Below are positions 7,190-14,156 of a DNA stretch of 17,429 nucleotides, one piece after another. The translations under genes and the position numbers were made by a program. Source of the stretch: JBCDIQ01 sp039024295. Its GTDB lineage: Bacteria; Bacteroidota; Bacteroidia; J057. Numbering within the stretch: position 1 is the stretch's first letter; every line of letters starts with the position of its first letter. The stretch lies in NCBI GenBank assembly GCA_039024295.1, contig JBCDIQ010000078.1:1-17429 (forward strand), written 5' to 3'. The notes below the pieces were generated by a model that was not told the DNA's origin, ran no database searches, and saw only the letters and a list, made by a program, of their open reading frames with translations.

Positions 7190-7419
7190 TGATGGTTCAA
7201 TTACAAAGTCCTACACTAGAAGAAATTTTTCTGTTCCTGGAGGGCAATGGTGATCCTGATCTTGCAGGTAGAATTAATGAACATCGGAAACTATCTGCTG
7301 AATTTGATCAGTCGTTTCTCCAAATTTCTATTCGATTTCAGTCTAATTATCCTGAGGAACTGTTCGACGTGGAACAGTCATGGAACCGGTTTACCAGCAA
7401 AGCTAATCTTGTTTACTAG
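7189..7419 (+). CDS. Truncated FecR-like anti-sigma N-terminal domain (possible pseudogene)
   Basis: The reading frame gives 76 residues from ATG 7189, or 86 from an upstream GTG at 7159. It contains an LEEIFLFLEGNGD start, a charged middle, and ends with DVEQSWNRFTSKANLVY. The pattern of a short helical N-terminus followed by 'DVxxxWxRF' matches the cytoplasmic anti-sigma domain at the beginning of Bacteroidota FecR proteins. A full FecR has over 300 residues with one membrane segment and a periplasmic domain; none of that follows here. The frame stops 17 bp inside the 3' end of the convergent reductase gene. It may be a decayed remnant left by a rearrangement, or a soluble minimal anti-sigma factor that still binds the upstream sigma factor. 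The family call is by eye and rests on weak, short motifs. Confidence 0.5.
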   Translation: MMVQLQSPTLEEIFLFLEGNGDPDLAGRINEHRKLSAEFDQSFLQISIRFQSNYPEELFDVEQSWNRFTSKANLVY

Positions 7420-8863
7420 TCCAAGAGACAAATGCTTTTTCCACCTCACTGGCAAAACCAGGAAGTTCGGTAAGGTCTTCCCCCCAAAGAGACTGGTCTT
7501 GCAGAACGCTGTGTAGCCATTTTTCGGGATTATCATCCGAATACTCCTCCCAAAGCTGCATCCACTGCTCCGCAAACGCATCGTTGATCGGGTAGCGGTT
7601 TCCATTCCACATCCCGTAGTAACTGTTTTCTGCTTTTTCCCTCGGACGTAAAAAATGAAGGTAGGCTGCAAATCCCTCTACCATAGCTAGGGGTACTTTC
7701 CCTTGCTTTTGTATATAGCGATGGATGCTGAGCAAATTTCGGGCTTTCATCTTCGTGGTATATTGAAAGCAAATGTCGAGGAGTTTATGGTCAAGATAGG
7801 GATTTGTAAAGCGTTCCAGCACCTCCTTGGCAAACGACTCCGCATCAGTCACTTCTCCTTCAAGGCTCGCAGGAATTTCCTCCAGGGCAATGCGTTTCAC
7901 GAAATTCGACATGTAGTCATCTTCCATCATTTCCCGCACAGTGGTTAATCCCCGAAGAAAGCCTAAAGCTACGCAAAAGGTGTGGGTCCCATTCAGAATC
8001 CTGAGCTTGCGTTCCCGATAGGGCTGAATGTCTTCTGACAGGATCACGCCCTTTTGCGCATCAGAAAAACCGATGTGTTCGTGCCATTTTTCAGGAGCTT
8101 CAATGGCCCATAATGCGTAGGGTTCAGATACCGTGATCAAATGATCTGTGTATCCCCATGAAGCTTGCAACTCTTCTACCCTTTCTGGACCCGGCGTTCC
8201 TGTAACAATTCGGTCTACCAGGGTATTGCAAAACACGCAAGACGTTTCTACCCACTCCCAGAAGGCAGGCGACAATTGGTGATCTTCTACCTGCTTTTGG
8301 ACAATGCGTTTGAGCTGCTGGCCATTATCGGTGATTAATTCAGTCGGAAGTATAACAAGCCCTTTGCTGGGGTCACCTTCAAATGCCCGGTACCTCTTCC
8401 ATAACACCGCTGTTAGCTTTGCAGGAAAACTTTGGGGAGGACCAGCCTGGAGGTCGTCTTTGTGATACTGAATCCCAATTTCAGTGGTATTGGAAATTAC
8501 CCATTTAAGAGCGGGGCTTTTCGCTACTTCCATCACAGCATCCCAGTCAGTATTCGCCGGGAGAACTCTGCTAATGCCCGTGTTGACATATGCTTTTTGC
8601 ACAGTTTCTCCTTCAAATTTTCCCTCCAAAACATGGGTAAACATACCCCTTTGGTCATTCAAGGCTTGAGACCTGCCACTTTGTGTAGAGGCCACTGCCA
8701 CTACCCTCCCCATAGGATTACTTCCCTGGTTGGATTCATCAATGATAGCATCTACCAACCCCCGCAATAGCGCGCCTGTCCCAAACTGTAAGACGGTTTC
8801 AGGCAATTCATGATTCAACTGATAATCAGGAAAATGTGCAGGAGTTAATAAGGGAAGGGGCAT
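7403..8863 (-). CDS. uxaB: Tagaturonate/fructuronate reductase (UxaB/UxuB-type polyol dehydrogenase)
   Basis: This NADH-dependent cytoplasmic enzyme of the long-chain mannitol dehydrogenase family interconverts a ketohexuronate and an aldonate (tagaturonate/altronate or fructuronate/mannonate). The 486 residues match the family length. The nucleotide-binding start is VLQFGTGALLRGLVD with FGTG at 27-30. SNTTEIGIQYH and a VILPTELITDNG segment follow. The catalytic Lys-Asn-His set is K286, N291 and H294 in PYRERKLRILNGTH. The PYxERKxxILNGxH form is closer to E. coli UxaB (tagaturonate reductase) than to UxuB. However, the cluster contains mannonate dehydratase and no altronate dehydratase, so it may act on fructuronate in this organism. 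It is divergent from uxuA across 345 bp and convergent with the FecR-like fragment, overlapping it by 17 bp. Confidence 0.88.
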   Translation of the reverse strand: MPLPLLTPAHFPDYQLNHELPETVLQFGTGALLRGLVDAIIDESNQGSNPMGRVVAVASTQSGRSQALNDQRGMFTHVLEGKFEGETVQKAYVNTGISRVLPANTDWDAVMEVAKSPALKWVISNTTEIGIQYHKDDLQAGPPQSFPAKLTAVLWKRYRAFEGDPSKGLVILPTELITDNGQQLKRIVQKQVEDHQLSPAFWEWVETSCVFCNTLVDRIVTGTPGPERVEELQASWGYTDHLITVSEPYALWAIEAPEKWHEHIGFSDAQKGVILSEDIQPYRERKLRILNGTHTFCVALGFLRGLTTVREMMEDDYMSNFVKRIALEEIPASLEGEVTDAESFAKEVLERFTNPYLDHKLLDICFQYTTKMKARNLLSIHRYIQKQGKVPLAMVEGFAAYLHFLRPREKAENSYYGMWNGNRYPINDAFAEQWMQLWEEYSDDNPEKWLHSVLQDQSLWGEDLTELPGFASEVEKAFVSWTSKQD

Positions 8864-9208
8864 ATGCCTAAGATTGATGGTTATTTTTACAATTTCCGTG
8901 GATTCTTTTAATCAGCGTGTCATGAGAATCAAGTTTGAGGAACCCAACAAGATATAAGAAACTGATTTTCAAACACTTGATAGATGTCTCGACAAGCTCG
9001 ACATGACAGCGACTATTTCGCCCGCAGAATTTGTCAGGTTACCAGATTTAATTCATCAGAAAGATGATACTAGGACGCAACCGCTTACTGCCTTCCCTGA
9101 TAGCGTGATCTGGAAAAATGTTGGAACAGCAACCAGCAGCCTTCCAGCCTAAGCATTTGCCCAAATGGCAGGTGTAAGGGAAGACCCTCGTGCCTTCGTC
9201 TTCAAGTC
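8864..9208. other. Divergent uxaB-uxuA intergenic region with a palindromic repeat
   Basis: The 345 bases between the divergent reductase and uxuA should contain promoters for both, but no clear TAnnTTTG element with a -33 partner was found. No copy of the LacI-type operator seen at 5417 and 6515 is present. About a third of the region is occupied by a palindromic repeat (8893-9008). Between that and uxuA I see no ORF or RNA gene. Confidence 0.5.
8893..9008. repeat. Palindromic intergenic repeat, copy A
   Basis: The element core is bounded by TGTCAT (8918-8923) and ATGACA (9003-9008), with GTCTCGACAAGCTCGACAT near the right end. It belongs to the style of short inverted-repeat elements scattered in many Bacteroidota genomes. 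A second, diverged copy at 13558-13668 shares the left flank TTCCGTGG, the spacing of 23-24 bp to TGTCAT, a TTGAG block and TAGATGTCTC. No transposase is encoded, so this is at most a non-autonomous element. Confidence 0.6.
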
Positions 9209-10387
9209 ATGTTGCACACCTGGAGATGGTTTGGCCCTGATGATTCGGTATCTCTGATGGATATCCGGCAGGCTGGTGCCAAGGGGATTGTTACGGCCTT
9301 GCACCATATTCCCAATGGAGAGGCCTGGACCCAAGCGGCCATCCTGGAGCGTAAACAGCAAATAGAAACCGCCGGATTAACCTGGGAAGTAGTAGAAAGC
9401 GTGCCTGTTCACGAGGCGATAAAGCGTGGCCTTCCCGAAAGAGAGGCTTATGTGGCTTCCTACTGCGAGACACTTCGAAATTTAGCTGCGAGTGGCATCC
9501 ATACCGTTTGCTACAATTTCATGCCTGTGCTGGACTGGACTCGTACAAACCTGATGGTCAAACTGGCACATGGGGGTACAGCCTTAGGCCTAAGCATGGT
9601 AGAACTGGCTGCATTTGATCTTTTTATTTTAAATCGAGAGAAAGCAGCAAGTACTTATTCGCCTGAGATCATAAAAAAGGCTAGTGCTTGGTACAATTCT
9701 CATGATCAAACAGCGCATGACGTTCTCATACAAAACCTACTGGCGGGACTTCCAGGTGCTGAAGAAAGTTATTCACTAGATACACTGCGAGCTGCCATTC
9801 ACGCATATGAGGAAATTGGTGTAGGTCAATTTCGAGAAAACCTGCGGTGGTTTTTGCAGCAAGTAGGCCCTACAGCGCGTGAAGTTGGGGCTCGACTGGC
9901 CATACATCCGGACGATCCCCCCTTTTCTATTTTGGGACTGCCACGAATTGTTAGTACAAAAGCAGACCTTCAAGCAATTCTGGATATGTTTCCCTACCCA
10001 GAAAATGGTCTCACCTTGTGTACAGGCTCACTCGGCTCGATAGCTCAAAATGACGTTTCAGAAATTGCGAATGAATTTGGCGACCGGATTCATTTTATCC
10101 ACCTGCGCAATGTTGCCTTGCAAGACGATGGCAGTTTTACAGAGTCTGATCATCTGGAAGGCAATGTGAATATGGTTGAAGTGATTACCCAACTCCTCAG
10201 GTGGGAGCAAGCCAGAGAACTTCAACTGCCCATGCGGCCTGACCATGGCCACCAGTTGCTTTCGGATCTGCACCTGGCTACCCAGCCTGGCTATACCGCC
10301 ATCGGTCGCCTCAAAGGATTGGCAGAAATCAGCGGCGTAGAAAAAGCGGTCCAATACCTCCACACACATTCTTACATCTCACTATGA
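9209..10387 (+). CDS. uxuA: D-mannonate dehydratase
   Basis: It removes water from D-mannonate to give 2-keto-3-deoxy-D-gluconate, using a divalent metal (Mn or Fe) in a TIM-barrel fold in the cytoplasm. The 392 residues are close to the 394 of E. coli UxuA. The N-terminus TWRWFGPDDSVSLMDIRQAG and the segment TALHHIPNGEAW at 29-40 are family hallmarks, as is NFMPVLDWTRT at 103-113. Metal ligands expected for the family are visible: His233 (in HPDDPP), Cys271, His298 (in HLRN) and Asp345 (in RPDHGH), with spacing like that of characterised enzymes. The stop overlaps the uxaC start by 4 bp (ATGA), so it is the first gene of the translationally coupled operon uxuA-uxaC-kdgK-eda. No strong ribosome-binding sequence precedes the ATG, as is usual in this phylum. 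Confidence 0.95.
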   Translation: MLHTWRWFGPDDSVSLMDIRQAGAKGIVTALHHIPNGEAWTQAAILERKQQIETAGLTWEVVESVPVHEAIKRGLPEREAYVASYCETLRNLAASGIHTVCYNFMPVLDWTRTNLMVKLAHGGTALGLSMVELAAFDLFILNREKAASTYSPEIIKKASAWYNSHDQTAHDVLIQNLLAGLPGAEESYSLDTLRAAIHAYEEIGVGQFRENLRWFLQQVGPTAREVGARLAIHPDDPPFSILGLPRIVSTKADLQAILDMFPYPENGLTLCTGSLGSIAQNDVSEIANEFGDRIHFIHLRNVALQDDGSFTESDHLEGNVNMVEVITQLLRWEQARELQLPMRPDHGHQLLSDLHLATQPGYTAIGRLKGLAEISGVEKAVQYLHTHSYISL

Positions 10388-11811
10388 TTCAAACCTCCAC
10401 ATTCATACATGAAGATTTTCTGCTGACGACCGGAATGGCAAAACTGCTGTACCACGATTATCTCCGTGGCATGCCCATCATAGATTATCATTGTCACCTT
10501 TCCCCCAAAGACCTGGCAGAAAACAGGCAATTTGAAAACATCACCGAAGCATGGCTAGAAGGCGACCACTATAAATGGCGTGCCATGCGGACTCATGGGG
10601 TGAACGAGCGGTTCATCACAGGCTCGGCTTCAGACTGGGAAAAATTTCAGCAGTATGCCGAGACTGTCCCATATACGCTGAGAAACCCCCTCTATCACTG
10701 GACGCATATGGAGTTGAATCGTCCCTTTGGCATCCAGGAGCTGCTCACTCCTGATACCGCTGAGAGTATTTACTATCAAACACAGGCCTACTTACAATCA
10801 CCTGAAGGAAGTACGCATGGTATTCTGTCACATTGGCAAGTGAAATTGATAGGTACCACGGATGATCCCACGGATGACCTACGATACCATCAACAGCTTC
10901 AGGCTGCGGAGTCCCCTTTCCAATTGCTGCCTACCTTTCGTCCGGACAAAGCATTCGCAATAGAGGAGGTTGAGACATACAATGCTTATGTGGACAGCCT
11001 AGGTGAAGCAGCAGGGATCGAGATCAACAGCTACACCACATTGATTGAAGCCTTGCACAAACGGGCTGCTTATTTCCACGAACACGGCTGCCGTCTTTCC
11101 GATCATGGCCTTGAATATATTTTTGGAGAACCTGCACCTCCTCAGCAAGCTGCAAACCTCTTTTCCAAAGTACGAAGCGGCACCCAACTATCTCCATTGG
11201 AAGCGGATGCTCTCCAGTCCAGTATTCTGTTAGAGTTAGGAAAAATGTACCACGAATTGGGGTGGACTCAGCAATTTCACCTCGGGGCGTTGCGAAATAA
11301 TAATAGCCGAATGATGCAACAGCTCGGCCCCGATACAGGGTTTGACAGCATCGGGGATTTCCCCCAGGCAAGGCCTTTGGCCGCTTTTCTTAACCGCCTA
11401 GACCAAAGCGATCAACTCGCCCAGACCATCTTATACAACCTAAATCCTGCTGATAATGAAGTCTTTGCCACGATGGTGGGCAATTTCAACGATGGCTCAA
11501 CAGCCGGAAAAGTCCAATGGGGATCAGCTTGGTGGTTTTTGGATCAATATGACGGCATGGAGAAACAGATCAATGCCCTGAGCAACATGGGACTCATCGC
11601 CCATTTTGTGGGGATGCTCACAGATTCCCGCAGCGTGCTTTCCTATTCCCGGCATGATTACTTCCGCCGGTTGCTCTGCAACCTATTTGCAGACGACATC
11701 ACAAAAGGCCGCCTGCCCAGTGACCTGGACTGGATTGGAAAAGTCCTGCAAGACATCACCTTTAACAACAGCAACACCTATTTTAACTGGAAAAATCCCG
11801 CCTATACATGA
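10384..11811 (+). CDS. uxaC: Uronate isomerase (glucuronate isomerase)
   Basis: It converts D-glucuronate to D-fructuronate and D-galacturonate to D-tagaturonate in the cytoplasm, the first step after uptake. It belongs to the amidohydrolase superfamily. The 475 residues agree with E. coli UxaC (470). The metal-binding motif is DYHCH with His36 and His38 near the N-terminus. Other family segments are NRQFENITEAWLEGDHYKWR (47-66), HWTHMELNRPFG, GTTDDPTDDLRYH, the PTFRPD segment, QFHLGALRNNN, the KVQWGSAWWFLDQYDG segment and a C-terminal GMLTDSRSVLSYSRHDYFRR. Start and stop overlap the flanking genes by 4 bp each (ATGA), indicating tight coupling. UxaC acts on both uronates, so by itself it does not say which substrate is used. 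Confidence 0.97.
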   Translation: MIQTSTFIHEDFLLTTGMAKLLYHDYLRGMPIIDYHCHLSPKDLAENRQFENITEAWLEGDHYKWRAMRTHGVNERFITGSASDWEKFQQYAETVPYTLRNPLYHWTHMELNRPFGIQELLTPDTAESIYYQTQAYLQSPEGSTHGILSHWQVKLIGTTDDPTDDLRYHQQLQAAESPFQLLPTFRPDKAFAIEEVETYNAYVDSLGEAAGIEINSYTTLIEALHKRAAYFHEHGCRLSDHGLEYIFGEPAPPQQAANLFSKVRSGTQLSPLEADALQSSILLELGKMYHELGWTQQFHLGALRNNNSRMMQQLGPDTGFDSIGDFPQARPLAAFLNRLDQSDQLAQTILYNLNPADNEVFATMVGNFNDGSTAGKVQWGSAWWFLDQYDGMEKQINALSNMGLIAHFVGMLTDSRSVLSYSRHDYFRRLLCNLFADDITKGRLPSDLDWIGKVLQDITFNNSNTYFNWKNPAYT

Positions 11812-12845
11812 AAAGGATTGTAACGTTTGGTGAAATCATGCTCCGCCTCTCCCCACCCGGACATAAGCGGTTCATTCAGGCTGATAGCTTCGAGGCCATC
11901 TATGGAGGAGGGGAATCCAATGTGGCTGTTTCATTGGCGAATTACGGTTTGCCAGCAGCCTTTGTCAGTAGAATTCCCGACAATGACCTGGGCAGGTGTG
12001 CTGAAGCATACCTGAGGAAGCATGGGGTGGATACCCAATTTTTAGTTAAAGGAGGAGAACGGCTCGGCATTTATTTTCTGGAAACAGGAGCAATGGCGCG
12101 TGGCTCGAAGGTGGTATATGACCGTGCACATTCAGGCATGGACTCGTTGCGCCCCGGCATGATTGATTGGGAAAAGACATTTGAAGATGCGGGCTGGTTT
12201 CATGTGACGGGGATTACCCCAGCCATTTCCCAGGGCGCAGCGGATGCGGCATTGGAAGCAGTAGCCATCGCCAGCCAGAAAGGCATCACCATTTCTACTG
12301 ATTTAAATTATCGGAAAAACCTATGGAAATATGGGAAAAAGCCAGGAGAAATCATGGAGAAGTTGGTCAGCCACTGCGATGTGATCCTGGGAAATGAAGA
12401 AGATGCCGAAAAAGTATTTGACATCCATCCAGAAGGGGTAGATGTAACCCAAGGGCATACGATGGATGCATTGGCCTATGAATCGGTAGGCAAGCAACTC
12501 ATGGCGCGTTTCCCCAAAGCAAAATATGTCATCATTACCTTGAGAGGGTCCATTTCCGCTTCTCACAATAGCTGGTCGGGTGTGTTGTGGGATGGAAATA
12601 CGCTTCATACGGCACCCACGTATCAGCTGACCCATATTGTTGACCGAGTGGGAGGAGGTGATTCCTTCATGGGAGGATTGATTTATGGCCTACACACCTG
12701 GCCAGATGATCCGCATCATGCCCTTCAGTTTGCCGTAGCTGCATCTGCATTGAAGCACTCTGTTTTTGGAGATTTTAACCTGGTCACCGTGGCAGAAGTG
12801 GAAAAGCTCATGACAGGAGATGCAAGTGGCCGTGTGAGCAGGTAA
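11808..12845 (+). CDS. kdgK: 2-keto-3-deoxygluconate kinase (PfkB family)
   Basis: It phosphorylates 2-keto-3-deoxy-D-gluconate with ATP to 2-keto-3-deoxy-6-phosphogluconate. The 345 residues carry the PfkB/ribokinase fold: the N-terminal IVTFGEIMLRLSPPG strand, the sugar-contacting GGGESNVAVSLA segment from 33, and the C-terminal signature VDRVGGGDSFMGGLIYGL with the catalytic base Asp285. The GNEEDAEKVF segment in the middle is the usual PfkB GNExE region. It is somewhat longer than E. coli KdgK (309), owing to an insertion around 205-220 that I believe is common in Bacteroidota homologues. The start overlaps the uxaC stop by 4 bp, and eda follows after 5 bp. Substrate assignment rests largely on the neighbours, since PfkB kinases resemble each other. 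Confidence 0.93.
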   Translation: MKRIVTFGEIMLRLSPPGHKRFIQADSFEAIYGGGESNVAVSLANYGLPAAFVSRIPDNDLGRCAEAYLRKHGVDTQFLVKGGERLGIYFLETGAMARGSKVVYDRAHSGMDSLRPGMIDWEKTFEDAGWFHVTGITPAISQGAADAALEAVAIASQKGITISTDLNYRKNLWKYGKKPGEIMEKLVSHCDVILGNEEDAEKVFDIHPEGVDVTQGHTMDALAYESVGKQLMARFPKAKYVIITLRGSISASHNSWSGVLWDGNTLHTAPTYQLTHIVDRVGGGDSFMGGLIYGLHTWPDDPHHALQFAVAASALKHSVFGDFNLVTVAEVEKLMTGDASGRVSR

Positions 12846-12850
12846 CCTAA

Positions 12851-13540
12851 ATGTTTATGGCAAAATTTTCCAGACTAACAGTTGCCCAGGCCATGCTAGA
12901 TGCCGGGATCGTGCCGGTGTATTACCTCGGTGATGTTGAAAAGGCGCAACAGGTACTGAAGGCATGCTATGCGGCAGGTATTCGGGTGTTTGAATTTACC
13001 AACAGGGGCGATTTTGCCCACGAAGTTTTCCGGGAACTGATGCAGTTTGCCAGGAAAGAACTGCCGGAGCTCAAACTGGGCATCGGCTCAGTGGTGGATG
13101 CAGGGACGTGTTCGCTCTACTTACAGATGGGGGCAGACTTTGTGGTGTCGCCCATCTTGAACCCTGATATGGCCAAGGTGTGTAACCGGAGAAAAGTGCT
13201 GTGGTCTCCAGGTTGCGGCTCCTTGTCGGAGATCAGCTACGCAGAAGAATTGGGGGCAGAAATTGTGAAAATATTCCCTGCTACACAGGTCGGTGGCCCT
13301 GGATTCATCAAAGCCATTAGCGGGCCAATGCCCTGGACCCGTATCATGCCCACCGGTGGCGTGGCTCCCACAGAAGAAAACCTGAAAGCCTGGTTTGAAG
13401 CTGGGGCGGCATGTGTGGGCATGGGCAGCAAGTTGTTTCCCAAGGACAAAATTGCTGCCGAGGATTGGCAAGGATTGGAAGCTCACATCGCGGAGGCTGT
13501 CGCTTTGACGAAACGGGTTCGTTCAGGACTATCCAGGTAA
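12851..13540 (+). CDS. eda: KDPG/KHG aldolase
   Basis: It cleaves 2-keto-3-deoxy-6-phosphogluconate to pyruvate and glyceraldehyde-3-phosphate through a Schiff base, the last step of the hexuronate route. The protein has 229 residues in a class I TIM barrel. Glu48 in RVFEFTNRGD corresponds to the catalytic glutamate, Lys140 in EIVKIFPA to the Schiff-base lysine, and the SPGCGS segment (119-124) and MPTGGV segment to phosphate-binding loops. The translation can begin at ATG 12851 or, two codons later, at ATG 12857; the latter gives the more usual MAKF start. It closes the uxuA operon 5 bp after kdgK. No hairpin terminator is obvious directly after the stop; a repeat begins about 18 bp downstream. 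Confidence 0.95.
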   Translation: MFMAKFSRLTVAQAMLDAGIVPVYYLGDVEKAQQVLKACYAAGIRVFEFTNRGDFAHEVFRELMQFARKELPELKLGIGSVVDAGTCSLYLQMGADFVVSPILNPDMAKVCNRRKVLWSPGCGSLSEISYAEELGAEIVKIFPATQVGGPGFIKAISGPMPWTRIMPTGGVAPTEENLKAWFEAGAACVGMGSKLFPKDKIAAEDWQGLEAHIAEAVALTKRVRSGLSR

Positions 13541-13557
13541 TATTGGTTCTTTGACAG

Positions 13558-13668
13558 CTTCCGTGGCCCCTTTAGTCCGGGTGTCATTTTGATTAGGCTT
13601 GAGAAGCCAAGTAAAGTGAAGAATGATTGTTAATGACTGAATAGATGTCTCAAAAAATACTCACGACA
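13558..13668. repeat. Palindromic intergenic repeat, copy B
   Basis: It shares with copy A at 8893-9008 the left flank TTCCGTGG, TGTCAT at 13582-13587, a TTGAGAAGCC block and TAGATGTCTC at 13642-13651. The right inverted end is decayed, leaving ACGACA-like remains near 13664-13668. Similarity outside the conserved blocks is modest, so both are old copies. Confidence 0.5.
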
Positions 13669-13742
13669 ACTTTTACAACTAGCTATTTATCTGGCTTAAT
13701 GAAATTAACAGAATTGAAACTGGGAATGGAAAGTTATGATGT

Positions 13743-13770
13743 GGTACTTTTTCAATCGAAAAAAAGTACC
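13743..13770. repeat. Perfect inverted repeat GGTACTTTTT/AAAAAGTACC
   Basis: The 10-bp arms at 13743-13752 and 13761-13770 match perfectly around an 8-base spacer. A-T-rich palindromes of this form recur between genes in Bacteroidota. It may stop transcription from the eda side, since the first arm ends in T and the structure is symmetric, but the stem is poor in G and C. Confidence 0.6.
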
Positions 13771-13812
13771 CAAAATTCTCCCCCAAACAATACTGCCTCC
13801 CGCAATCCCTCG

Positions 13813-13834
13813 CCTCCCCCGCTGTTTGGGGAGG
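13813..13834. repeat. GC-rich hairpin CCTCCCC/GGGGAGG
   Basis: CCTCCCC (13813-13819) pairs with GGGGAGG (13828-13834) across an 8-base loop. A short T run follows only 12 or more bases later, so it is not a standard terminator. It lies in the same non-coding block as the inverted repeat at 13743 and is probably part of the same composite repeat. Confidence 0.5.
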
Positions 13835-14014
13835 CCAACGCGCATGTTTTTCTGAGAAAACCTGGGCAGCAAAGGTGAATTTGGGATGGCGCCAATCCTG
13901 GTTACCATTGTCAGTTATGCAGCATTAGTGCCTCGACAGCACACACGATTGACATGACACCACCATTGGGGACGCGGGCGAGGTACGTGTGGACGCTCAA
14001 ACTCAAAACCCCAG

Positions 14015-14095
14015 TTTGTCTTTCCGATCGCAGTCGAGGAATCCAGAGATGAAAACAGCAGCCCAAAAATAGATGTCTCGCTTGCCATACTTATG
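14015..14095. repeat. Palindromic intergenic repeat, partial copy D
   Basis: The left side reads TTTGTCTTTCCGATCGCAGT followed by CGAGGAATCC, and the right side has TAGATGTCTCG at 14070-14080. This order of a TGTC-CGA-GAGGAATC-type left end and an AGATGTCTCG right end is that of copy A. Another isolated right end, CCTCGAC to GACATGACA, lies at 13931-13959. Boundaries are approximate. Confidence 0.4.
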
Positions 14096-14156
14096 GTAGC
14101 AACCCTTTCACATACAAAATTGATCAGCGTTTCATAATTGTTTCAAAAGTATTTCA

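Larger units (their letters stand above)
13541..14156. other. Repeat-rich spacer between eda and the TRAP genes
   Basis: This 616-bp stretch has no believable gene. It contains repeat copy B (13558-13668), a perfect 10-bp inverted repeat (13743-13770), a GC-rich hairpin (13813-13834), and two partial pieces of the palindromic repeat (about 13931-13959 and 14015-14095). Short open frames exist, but their translations are rich in Pro, Gly and Arg and follow the hairpins. The TRAP promoter should lie near 14100-14150; no clear consensus element was recognised. Confidence 0.6.

Noticed and set aside
13645..13908. Overlapping open frames of 77 codons (plus) and 67 codons (minus) between eda and the TRAP genes.
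   Set aside because: Both run through the inverted repeats. Their Pro/Gly/Arg-rich translations reflect the hairpin sequences rather than a protein.
13943..13960. CACGATTG, similar to the core of the LacI-type operator.
   Set aside because: Only about half of the 20-bp pattern matches and the palindrome is absent; it belongs to a repeat end.
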